The position numbers and the translations under genes were made by a program. Positions 1 to 6,467 of a stretch of 41,654 bases of DNA are shown here, in pieces; positions within the stretch are counted from its first letter, which is position 1, and every line of letters starts with the position of its first letter. The stretch is from Bryobacterales bacterium (lineage in GTDB: Bacteria > Acidobacteriota > Terriglobia > Bryobacterales > Bryobacteraceae): positions 1 through 41,654 of the forward strand of contig PMUN01000296.1 in the NCBI GenBank assembly GCA_003166875.1, in the 5' to 3' direction. The notes beneath the pieces were generated by a model that had not been told where the DNA came from, did no database searches, and worked only from the letters and a program-made list of their open reading frames with translations.

Positions 1-83
1 GCTTCACCAGCGGTTCGGCCCATAACTACCCAGCCCTGCAGCATCAACAGGTCGAATATAAAAAAGAGCAGCCTGCGCACTCC

Positions 84-500
84 TTAACGAAGTGCGTTCT
101 TTTCGACCTCAAGCCATTTCTCCGCCAGTTTGACGGGATCACTCGATAGGTCGATCGGGGTGCTCTCCTGCTCCCTGCCCTCGACGAGGAAAACCCCGAG
201 CACGCCAGTCGTCGTAGGACGCAATTCCAGTCTCTTAGCGCCGGTTTCCAGACGGAAAATGGAATCCACCCAAACTGCCCGCACCAGGATTCGTCTGGGG
301 TGACCAATGTCTCGACAAGCGGTCAGCAGACCATTTAGGAATGGTCCGTTGCGCAGGGCGTCGGCGTGCGGCGCGATTTCGAGTGCCGCCGATCGGGCGG
401 CTTCTCGCGCGGCTGCTTCGCGCGCGAGCGCTTTGGGGTCTCTTTCGTCCCGTGATTCGAGCGCCTTGAGATTGCTTTCCAGGTTGTCGAGGAAGCTCAT
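84..500 (-). CDS. Hypothetical protein, 138 aa
   Basis: I do not recognise a named family. The translation is a plausible soluble protein. An N-terminal charged, Ala-rich, probably helical stretch (residues 5-50, rich in REAAAREAAR-like repeats) is followed by a globular part with alternating hydrophobic positions (about 70-130). There is no signal peptide or membrane segment. The overlapping plus-strand frame at 307-594 is low-complexity Arg/Ser, as expected for a shadow. The gene has no operon partner on its strand within the window. Function unknown; the ORF is real with fair confidence because its amino-acid composition is protein-like. Confidence 0.6.
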   Translation of the reverse strand: MSFLDNLESNLKALESRDERDPKALAREAAAREAARSAALEIAPHADALRNGPFLNGLLTACRDIGHPRRILVRAVWVDSIFRLETGAKRLELRPTTTGVLGVFLVEGREQESTPIDLSSDPVKLAEKWLEVEKNALR

Positions 501-617
501 ACTTCCTAGGATAGCGATGTCTCGCGGAAGACCAGCTGATCGTATATTATTCGCTTCGCTGCTCGAACTGATTGAACTGGAAGAACCGATGTAATGGCCG
601 GGGCGGTGAGGTGCGAG

Positions 618-725
618 TCATTTATTCCGTCTCACAATCCCAAAGATCTCCTCAGGCCGCTTCTTCATCAATTGCTCATTCGGACTCTTCGCACCGCCCG
701 CAAGCCACGATTCCACCTTTGCCAT
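618..725 (-). CDS. Possible 35-aa small protein
   Basis: This minus-strand frame is too short for the ORF track. It begins MAKVESWLAGG and ends IFGIVRRNK before a TGA. The sequence is amphipathic and protein-like, whereas the listed ORFs in the other frames here are Arg/Ser-rich noise. It lies downstream of the HEPN-like gene on the same strand, about 180 bases after its stop. The frame stays open for about 20 codons upstream of this ATG without another good start. It could therefore also be the tail of a decayed larger gene. No function can be given. Confidence 0.3.
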   Translation of the reverse strand: MAKVESWLAGGAKSPNEQLMKKRPEEIFGIVRRNK

Positions 726-908
726 CGACAGCTCATGCCGCGTCGCCGGCCCCGGGGCTGAGAGTCCATCAATCCGGATCGTCTAAACTCGGCCACCCCG
801 AACGCCGTTGCCGGCAATTCATCGGATGGTTCGTGGGAATCTTTTGGATGAGCAAACGGAAGCTTTGGCCGCCGAAACCTGGATCCGAATTCTAGTCGGT
901 TCGTCGAG

Positions 909-1739
909 TCAGGCCCATACTCGGGTGTCATTTCCAATAATCTGCAATACACGCCATAGCTTTTCGTCATCGGCGCTGGCAGCGTATTTCGGTAAGCCGT
1001 CCTTAAGCTGTGTTTCATACTCCTGTGGATAGGCTTCACCGACAGCGATCAGCGCCCTCACAACGTTCTCCGGCACAGTCGCAAGGTCCGCATCTGGCTG
1101 CAGAATAACTTCTTTTGCGAGGATCGTCACGAGTTTACCGATGAGCGATTGCCTGAGATGACCCAGATATCGGCTGGATAGGAATGTCCGCACGTGATCT
1201 TGAGACGTCGGAAATGAAGGTTGAAGAAGGTCCGCTTTGAGGCGTCCAAAAGCAGCCTTCCCCTGCACTGGCGGGTTTTGAAGCACTGCTTTAAGGGACT
1301 GGACTATATGAGCGCGGACCTGTTCTGGCAGAGGGTTGAAAAGCGTACTCTCTCTGGTAAAAGCGGGGTGGGCGCATAGGTTTCTGTCGTTCTTCAGCCG
1401 TTCGAGCGCCTCCTGCTCAACTTGGTCAATTATTTCGAATGGATCGCGCGCAAGATCGAGAAGCTTACCTTCGATTGACTGAAGTTGAGTAACGTTGTTT
1501 GTGGCGATAGCCTGATCGAGATCAATTGTGAATTGGATGGCCGCGCCCTCTCCCTGTTCTCCCAGCTCTCGGTATTTCGTCATGAGGTCGTACGCTACTG
1601 CAGTCCAGGTTAAAATGACGGCAGCCCGGTTGAGTCCGGAACGATAGGCGTGAACTGCTTCACTTATATACTGCCGTGTGTTTTTATTATGGACGGTGAG
1701 CACCAGTTCATCAAGATCCGTGAGCGTAAAAGGAGTCAT
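909..1739 (-). CDS. HEPN-like alpha-helical protein, 276 aa
   Basis: This is an all-helical soluble protein. Residues 119-124 read RNLCAH, which fits the R-x4-6-H signature of HEPN domains. That family includes many RNases of toxin-antitoxin and defence systems and also non-catalytic helper domains. The helices around it (about 20-55 and 100-125) have the expected spacing for a HEPN bundle, while residues 140-276 form a second helical region I cannot name. The start was taken at the ATG giving MTPFTLTDLDEL; there is no strong ribosome-binding site. No antitoxin-like partner lies next to it. The HEPN assignment is inference from one motif; RNase activity is not shown. Confidence 0.6.
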   Translation of the reverse strand: MTPFTLTDLDELVLTVHNKNTRQYISEAVHAYRSGLNRAAVILTWTAVAYDLMTKYRELGEQGEGAAIQFTIDLDQAIATNNVTQLQSIEGKLLDLARDPFEIIDQVEQEALERLKNDRNLCAHPAFTRESTLFNPLPEQVRAHIVQSLKAVLQNPPVQGKAAFGRLKADLLQPSFPTSQDHVRTFLSSRYLGHLRQSLIGKLVTILAKEVILQPDADLATVPENVVRALIAVGEAYPQEYETQLKDGLPKYAASADDEKLWRVLQIIGNDTRVWA

Positions 1740-1945
1740 ATTCGTCAGTCCGTAGTCGTCGTAATGTGAAACGCATTCGAATTGCGCAGCAAGACAATCG
1801 CATTTCTACATCTGCCAGTTGTTCCTCCAAAGATACAACAGCGCCAAGTCTGGTTTCCAATCGAGTGGTCGCGAACTTGAAACAGCTATTCCGACGCTGA
1901 CTCACGGGAGTTGGGCCGCTCCGACCAGCTACACTGAAATGGAGA

Positions 1946-2554
1946 TTGCCTCTCCCTCAGTTCACACCCGCCAGCCCCACGCTCCGGCCCAGCGCGTTCG
2001 ACCATGACGATTTCATCTTCGAGCTGAAGATGGACGGATTCCGAGCACTCGCCCATGTGGGCCTGGACGAAACGCGGCTGGTGTCTGGCAAAGGGAACAT
2101 CTACAATTTTTTTCCTGGCTTATGTGCAGCCATCCACGCCAACCTGGGCCGCGATGCCGTGCTCGATGGTGAGATCGTGATCCTCGATTCAGAGGGCCGT
2201 CCACAGTTCTATGAGCTGCTCCGACGCCGTGGACGCGGAGAGTCGGTGTTCTACGTCTTCGATCTCCTCTGGCTGGATGGCCAGGACCTCCGGGCCCGTC
2301 CTTTGATAGAACGAAAGCGCCTGCTCTGGTCCATCATCCCCGAGCAACCATGCGTCCTTCTCTACGCCAGCCACATCGAGCGGAGCGGCCTAGAGCTCTT
2401 TCGCCTGACCTGCGAGCAGGACTTAGAAGGAATCGTCGCCAAGCTGAAGCACGGGCGCTACGGCGAGGGATGGTTCAAGATACGCAATCCGGTCTATTCG
2501 CAGTATGAAGGCCGGCGTGAGTTGTTCGAAAAGAGGTACGCTACACGGAAGTAG
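1946..2554 (+). CDS. Stand-alone ATP-dependent DNA ligase (LigD-type adenylation domain)
   Basis: The product is the nucleotidyltransferase core of an ATP-dependent DNA ligase, which seals nicks through an enzyme-AMP intermediate. Motif I with the adenylated lysine is at residues about 28-33 (KMDGFR), a motif Ia-like SGKGN follows, motif III is FYVFDLLWLDG, motif IV is EGIVAK and motif V is WFKIRNP. The protein stops soon after motif V at 202 aa, so the C-terminal OB-fold with motif VI of normal LigD ligases is absent. The start is a TTG chosen because the family N-terminus (LPxxxP...FDHDDF) begins there; its Shine-Dalgarno is poorly placed. It may act in end joining or be a minimal repair ligase. 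A small hypothetical gene follows 18 bases later. Confidence 0.85.
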   Translation: MPLPQFTPASPTLRPSAFDHDDFIFELKMDGFRALAHVGLDETRLVSGKGNIYNFFPGLCAAIHANLGRDAVLDGEIVILDSEGRPQFYELLRRRGRGESVFYVFDLLWLDGQDLRARPLIERKRLLWSIIPEQPCVLLYASHIERSGLELFRLTCEQDLEGIVAKLKHGRYGEGWFKIRNPVYSQYEGRRELFEKRYATRK

Positions 2555-2572
2555 GGCAGCGATGGAGGCTTC

Positions 2573-2767
2573 ATGAATTTTGAAATGTCGGATGACGACC
2601 TCGAACTCGTGATCAGGGCCCTGGAGCATTACTACGCGTACAAGGTCGCCAGCAAGAGCGAGGACCAGCGCTACAAAGAACTGGCCGATCGCCTAAAGCG
2701 GAAGCCCACGGAGCGGGTTGGAGTCGCCGAAGCCCGGCAGGAGCGCGGCAAGAAACGTCGCGCCTGA
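2573..2767 (+). CDS. Small hypothetical protein, 64 aa
   Basis: This small charged protein begins MNFEMSDDDLELVIRALEHYYAY. It is predicted helical, with acidic N-terminal and basic C-terminal halves ending KKRRA. It starts 18 bases after the ligase stop, with a GGAGG-like sequence just upstream, so it is probably co-transcribed with the ligase. The tyrosine-rich helix and Lys/Arg tail might bind nucleic acid, but this is a guess. I recognise no domain. Confidence 0.6.
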   Translation: MNFEMSDDDLELVIRALEHYYAYKVASKSEDQRYKELADRLKRKPTERVGVAEARQERGKKRRA

Positions 2768-2825
2768 CAACGAATAGCCGCAGTGAGCCGCGTGCGGGCA
2801 CACGGATAGCATCATCAATGAGTCT

Positions 2826-3005
2826 ATGAAGGAACTCCTCACCAAGAAATTCTGGCGGGACGTCAAAAAAACATTTGACGAAGCGCGCGAAGAGTCACCC
2901 AACAGCGGGGATTCACCGGCTGCTTCTCCCGCAAGTGCGAAGTCCAAGAGCAGTGAAGCGGGGGAGGTTCCACCGCCACCGGAAGCAACCCAGCCGAAAA
3001 ATTGA
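2826..3005 (+). CDS. Small hypothetical protein, 59 aa
   Basis: This frame is just below the ORF-track cutoff. It reads MKELLTKKFWRDVKKTFDEA at the N-terminus and ends in a Pro/Ser/Glu-rich disordered tail. The first 22 residues would form an amphipathic basic helix with a single Trp. It lies on the same strand, 58 bases downstream of the 64-aa gene. The overlapping minus-strand ORF 2693-3016 is probably its shadow. Coding is judged from composition only and the function is unknown. Confidence 0.45.
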   Translation: MKELLTKKFWRDVKKTFDEAREESPNSGDSPAASPASAKSKSSEAGEVPPPPEATQPKN

Positions 3006-3142
3006 ACGATAGACATCCGCTGCCCTCACAGGCCCAGTTCCGAGAAACGCGCGGGCATGTTCGTCCAAGTGAGGCCCATACGTTTACGCTTGAGCTGAAT
3101 GACTATTAGTGAGATCGCGTGGCAACGAGACGGCATACTGTC

Positions 3143-3355
3143 TCAACGGACTTCCCTCCGCCCGTAGTAAAGCTCACGGTAGCAGGCGATACAGGGCCGT
3201 GCACGACGACATAGCGGGTCGTTGTGAACGCAGCGGTGGCGGCGGCGAAGGACCGCATAGAAAGCAATGCAGGCGATCACCGCAGACAGCAGAACAAGGA
3301 CGATGTGCAAAGGCACAGCGTACTGCTTCCTTCCAGCATACGCTCTCGGCCGCAA
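3143..3355 (-). CDS. Possible small membrane protein with Cys motif, 70 aa
   Basis: From a TTG start preceded by a GGCGAGGG sequence, this frame has one clear transmembrane helix (residues about 16-36, LHIVLVLLSAVIACIAF). A cysteine-containing tail follows with CxxC (PCIACYRE), a possible metal-binding or thiol site. It overlaps the end of the 77-aa gene in another frame on the same strand. It could be a translationally coupled partner or the true continuation of that gene after a frameshift. The hydrophobic segment makes a chance ORF less likely, but confidence is low. Confidence 0.35.
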   Translation of the reverse strand: MRPRAYAGRKQYAVPLHIVLVLLSAVIACIAFYAVLRRRHRCVHNDPLCRRARPCIACYRELYYGRREVR

Positions 3356-3510
3356 TACCCTCGCCGCACCTGAACCGTGGGGTTAAGCTGCATTTTCGAT
3401 TTGTGGCTAGCGTCCTGAATGGCTTTCCTTAAGGCTGCAATACAACACTGTAGCCCCCGGGCATTTACGCCGCCGCCGCTTTTCTCCGTATTGATTGTGT
3501 TCGTGCTCAT
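3277..3510 (-). CDS. Small protein of 77 aa behind a conserved leader
   Basis: The start is well supported: AGGAGAAACACG directly precedes ATG, and the upstream 60 bases match the leaders of two other small genes in this window. The N-terminal half (MSTNTINTEKSGGGVNARG...) looks like a soluble peptide. The last 25 residues are Cys/Ser/Leu-rich and less protein-like, so the reading frame may really shift into the overlapping 70-aa frame. No domain is recognised. Confidence 0.5.
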   Translation of the reverse strand: MSTNTINTEKSGGGVNARGLQCCIAALRKAIQDASHKSKMQLNPTVQVRRGYCGRERMLEGSSTLCLCTSSLFCCLR

Positions 3511-3580
3511 CGTGTTTCTCCTGACCGGGTTGCGGTCGTCACATCGATCACTCAGGTCCGGAGAAATCGCAACCAGAATC
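3511..3580 (-). promoter_or_regulatory. Leader copy A (shared promoter/5' UTR element)
   Basis: Read on the minus strand, this stretch contains GACCGCAACCCGGTCA followed by GGAGAAAC and the ATG of the 77-aa gene. Leader copy B at 10610-10682 has GACCGCAGCCCGGTCA followed by the same GGAGAAAC. Upstream similarity (TTTCTCC, GAGTGATCGATG) is weaker but in the same order as in copies B and C. Confidence 0.6.
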
Positions 3581-3692
3581 TTCGGCGATTAGGCACAAGC
3601 GGCATCCCGCCAATGTTGATCAAACCACTTGGCGGACACTGGTCCCTTTTTATGTACCAGACAAAACCTTTGCAGCCGCGCGCCAATCAATT

Positions 3693-4223
3693 TTAGCTTG
3701 GAGCCTGCAATCGGTCAAAACTCCGGATCGCCGCCGTCTCGTCTTCGAATGTCTGCAACACGGAATCGATCTTGGTCACGTTCAGCACTTGCTTTACCGA
3801 TGCGTCGGGATGCAGCAACTTCAAAGCGCCCGAGTTCTTGACGGCGTGACAATAACAGTTCATGAGTACGCCCAAACCTGTGCTGTCGATGCGGCTGACT
3901 TTGCTCAGATCGATCAGTACCTTAGTATCTTTTTCCACGCGAATGGCTTTGGTAAGTTCGGCCAATTCGAGTGATGCCGCCAGCAGTTGGCTTGATTCCG
4001 TGAATCGAATCACCGTAACATCATTCTCCTGTCTGCGTTCAATGACAGGTGCGGCCAGCCCGCGAATCAACAATTCGGTCCCGCGCACCTCTTCATAGCA
4101 TTCATTGCATTCCAGATAATGGCTCTCCAGCGCGTCCACCAGGTCCGCGCTCAGCCGGCGGTAAAGATACTTAGTGGCGAGTTGTTCCCGAAAAACCACG
4201 TCGCGGTGAAGACCCAGGTCCAT
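3693..4223 (-). CDS. Zinc-finger/STAS-domain anti-anti-sigma-like protein
   Basis: The 176-aa product joins two modules. Residues about 10-55 contain HYLECNEC, the HxxxCxxC signature of zf-HC2 zinc-binding anti-sigma domains. Residues about 65-170 form a STAS domain with the phosphorylation-site-like loop DSTGLGVL, where the Ser is the usual target of an RsbW-type kinase. STAS proteins bind and inhibit kinase/anti-sigma factors in partner switching. A zf-HC2 module usually binds an ECF sigma factor. The gene starts 14 bases after the ECF sigma gene, on the same strand. That suggests a regulator of that sigma which can respond to the neighbouring RsbW-like kinase. The domain assignment is solid; the regulatory link is inferred. 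Confidence 0.85.
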   Translation of the reverse strand: MDLGLHRDVVFREQLATKYLYRRLSADLVDALESHYLECNECYEEVRGTELLIRGLAAPVIERRQENDVTVIRFTESSQLLAASLELAELTKAIRVEKDTKVLIDLSKVSRIDSTGLGVLMNCYCHAVKNSGALKLLHPDASVKQVLNVTKIDSVLQTFEDETAAIRSFDRLQAPS

Positions 4224-4237
4224 ATGACTAGGTGACC

Positions 4238-4744
4238 TCAGAGGCCCCGATGTTTCGTTTGCTCCAAATAAATATTGCGAAATCTTTCCTTAGCCCGGCA
4301 CAGTACTACGCGAAAATTCTCATCTGTCATCCCGGTTACTTTCAGAATCTCTTCCTTTGATTTTTCGTCGAGATAGTAGGCCCGCAGGATCCGGCGGTCC
4401 CGTGGGGAAAGCTGTTCCAAGCCGCTTGCGATCGCCTCGCGCATCTCGAATAGATCCGCGTCCTGCAATCCCTTCCCGGCCGGTTCGGGAACGGTTTCGG
4501 GCATTCGTTCGTCGCGCTGCGCCCGGCGGCGGTATTCGGAAATTACATTACGGCAGATACCATTCAGGAATGCGCCAGGCGCCGCCGTATTCCGAACCTT
4601 ATCGTCTTTCGCCGCTACGAAAAAGCGTGTTAAAGTTTCCTGAACGATGTCGTCGACATCCGGGCACAGAAACCCTACCTCATAGCAAACTTTGAAGCGT
4701 ACTCTGGGCCGAAGCTGTTCTATATCCTCGTCAGAAAACTGCAT
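4238..4744 (-). CDS. ECF-type RNA polymerase sigma factor
   Basis: This 168-aa sigma-70 family protein has only regions 2 and 4. Region 2 includes DVDDIVQETLTRFF (residues about 30-43). The C-terminal helix-turn-helix includes LSPRDRRILRAYYL and the recognition part around MTDENFRVVLCRAKERF. Its length fits ECF factors. It would direct polymerase to a small regulon. It is first in a two-gene leftward operon with the zf-HC2/STAS gene, and its start lies about 100 bases from the divergent STAS-kinase operon. The two units probably share a regulatory region. The exact ECF subgroup cannot be named from here. Confidence 0.9.
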   Translation of the reverse strand: MQFSDEDIEQLRPRVRFKVCYEVGFLCPDVDDIVQETLTRFFVAAKDDKVRNTAAPGAFLNGICRNVISEYRRRAQRDERMPETVPEPAGKGLQDADLFEMREAIASGLEQLSPRDRRILRAYYLDEKSKEEILKVTGMTDENFRVVLCRAKERFRNIYLEQTKHRGL

Positions 4745-4846
4745 GTCCAGGAACGGAACAAGATTGTAACATGCCTTTCAGTGGGGTTGCGGGCGCTTGC
4801 TGGTCTTCTGTAATATGAGTAGCCACATCCACGGCCGCCAAACATC

Positions 4847-5179
4847 ATGAAGATCGAAGCCACCCAATTTGAAAAAGCGATTGTGCTGAAGGTCAGCGGC
4901 CGCATGGACGCCGAGAACGCGGGCGAATTCGACAAGGCCTGTGAGTTATGGATTTCCCAGGGCTTCAAACATCTGATTGCCGACCTGGCCGATTTGCAGT
5001 ACGTCAGCAGTATGGGGCTGCGCTCGTTCCTGGCGGCCGCCCAAAGATTAAAATCCGTGTCCGGTTCCCTGATGATCTGCGGGCTGAGGGGCTTACCACG
5101 GCAAGTTTTTGAAATGACTAAACTTGATAGCCTGTTTCCCATTTACGAAACGGCCCCACAGGCACTCGCCGCGCTCTGA
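4847..5179 (+). CDS. STAS-domain anti-sigma factor antagonist (SpoIIAA/RsbV-like)
   Basis: The 110-aa protein is a single STAS domain. It has the usual order beta-strand (IVLKVSGRMDAENA), helix, ADLADLQYVSSMGLRSF with the conserved serine pair that is phosphorylated by the cognate kinase, and a C-terminal helix. In the known pathway, unphosphorylated STAS protein sequesters the RsbW-type kinase and releases a sigma factor. Its stop overlaps the start of the kinase gene (TGATG), so the two are translationally coupled, as in many rsbV-rsbW pairs. Confidence 0.92.
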   Translation: MKIEATQFEKAIVLKVSGRMDAENAGEFDKACELWISQGFKHLIADLADLQYVSSMGLRSFLAAAQRLKSVSGSLMICGLRGLPRQVFEMTKLDSLFPIYETAPQALAAL

Positions 5180-5610
5180 TGGCCTCCCCGTTCGAACGGC
5201 TCTCGCTTCCAGCTCGAGTAGAGTCCGTGCGCCTGTTTCATCAATTCGTCCGAAGGGGAGCGGAAGCTGCTGGCCTGGATTCGCCCGATATGAATAAGCT
5301 GGATCTGGTCCTGGAAGAGATTCTGGTAAACATTGCCCGCTACGCTTACCAGGGCGGCGCGGGAGATGTCCAGGTGGCTTATTCCGCTGAGGCCGGTTCG
5401 CTCCTCGTAGAGGTTACCGATGCCGGCCGCAGCTTTAACCCTTTGGATTCAGCCCCGCCCGACCTGGCACTGGGATTGGCTGACCGTCCCATTGGTGGCC
5501 TGGGGGTCCTGTTGGTTAAGCAAATCGTTGGATCGCTTAGTTATCGTCGCCAGGACGGCCAAAACAAGCTGTCCTTCCGGTTTCCAGGCCCTGGAACTAT
5601 TAGTACTTGA
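5179..5610 (+). CDS. RsbW-like serine kinase/anti-sigma factor (HATPase_c)
   Basis: The 143-aa protein is a GHKL ATPase of the RsbW/SpoIIAB type. It shows the N-box LVLEEILVNIARYAYQGG, the G1 box VTDAGRSFNP and a G2-like GGLGVLLVKQ followed by the closing strands LSYRRQDGQNKLSF. Such proteins phosphorylate their STAS partner on serine and alternatively bind a target, classically a sigma factor. The gene overlaps the upstream STAS gene and is followed by the repeat-protein gene after about 105 bases. Its target could be the zf-HC2/STAS protein or the ECF sigma encoded divergently; this is inference. Confidence 0.9.
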   Translation: MASPFERLSLPARVESVRLFHQFVRRGAEAAGLDSPDMNKLDLVLEEILVNIARYAYQGGAGDVQVAYSAEAGSLLVEVTDAGRSFNPLDSAPPDLALGLADRPIGGLGVLLVKQIVGSLSYRRQDGQNKLSFRFPGPGTIST

Positions 5611-5714
5611 AATAAGCTTTTTTTTGAGACTTGCAACATCTAGCCTAATTGCGTCACTCTATAACAACCGACCCGTTTGCGAAACCATCCGGGCGGAAAA
5701 GGAGAAAAAGCCAG

Positions 5715-6467
5715 ATGACAACGTTGCGGAAGCTGAGATTTCCCATCCTGATTGGGAGCGGCATCCTTGCGGCAGCCGGCCTGATTTACTTTGCGAACGG
5801 TCGCATAAATTCCGATAAGACCCAAGGCGCTATCGGCAAGCGGGATGTTTACCGCGACGGCCAGGTAGATGCGGCCAGCGTGGGGGCAACTCCCGGCGCC
5901 GCTCCGGTAGCCATGCAAGCGATCCTGGACAGCAAAGAGTTCAAATCGTTGGCGAAGAACCAGGCTTTCCAGAGCCTAATGGCCAGCCATGAATTCCAGG
6001 CTGTGGCCAAGGATCAGGCCTTCGTGTCGCTGCTCTCCAGCTCCGATTTTCGGCAGATGGCCCAGAGTTCCGCGTTCACGCAATTGCTGCAGAGTGAGTC
6101 GTTCCGCAGGGCGCTGGCTCAGTCCAACGTGAGGGAGCTGAATGCCCAATCGCATCAGGAAACCAATAAACAGGAGCTGGGAAGGTTCGACATGAGCTTC
6201 GCGGCCGTCAGGCAGGATGCCAACTTCCAGGTCCTGGAGCGCAACCAGGCGTTCGTCAATCTGACGCAAAATATGATGTTCCGGTCTATCGTACGGAATG
6301 AGGCTTTCGTGAACCTGGTTGCAGGATCCACATTCCAAGCCATGATGAGGGACAACGCTTTTCGAGGCCTGATTTCGCAGTCCCAGTTCCAGAGTGCGCT
6401 GCTGAGCGGTAGTTCCGCCAACCTGATATTTCGAGCCGGCGCTGGTGGCGGCGGCGGCAACCGTTGA
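5715..6467 (+). CDS. Membrane-anchored 18-residue-repeat protein, 250 aa
   Basis: The start was moved from the ORF-track start to the ATG giving MTTLRKLRFP, because AAAAGGAGAAAAAG lies just before it. A basic N-terminus and a hydrophobic stretch (residues about 8-27) form a signal anchor. The rest consists of repeats of about 18 residues with the pattern xAFxxLxxSxxFxxxxxN. There are about four units (QAFQSLMAS..., QAFVSLLSS..., SAFTQLLQS...), then a Gln/Asn-rich linker, then about four more (QAFVNLTQN..., EAFVNLVAG..., NAFRGLISQ...), and a Gly-rich tail. I know no named family. It is probably periplasmic or membrane-bound. The next gene begins in its stop codon (TTGA), so the two are coupled. 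Confidence 0.85.
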   Translation: MTTLRKLRFPILIGSGILAAAGLIYFANGRINSDKTQGAIGKRDVYRDGQVDAASVGATPGAAPVAMQAILDSKEFKSLAKNQAFQSLMASHEFQAVAKDQAFVSLLSSSDFRQMAQSSAFTQLLQSESFRRALAQSNVRELNAQSHQETNKQELGRFDMSFAAVRQDANFQVLERNQAFVNLTQNMMFRSIVRNEAFVNLVAGSTFQAMMRDNAFRGLISQSQFQSALLSGSSANLIFRAGAGGGGGNR

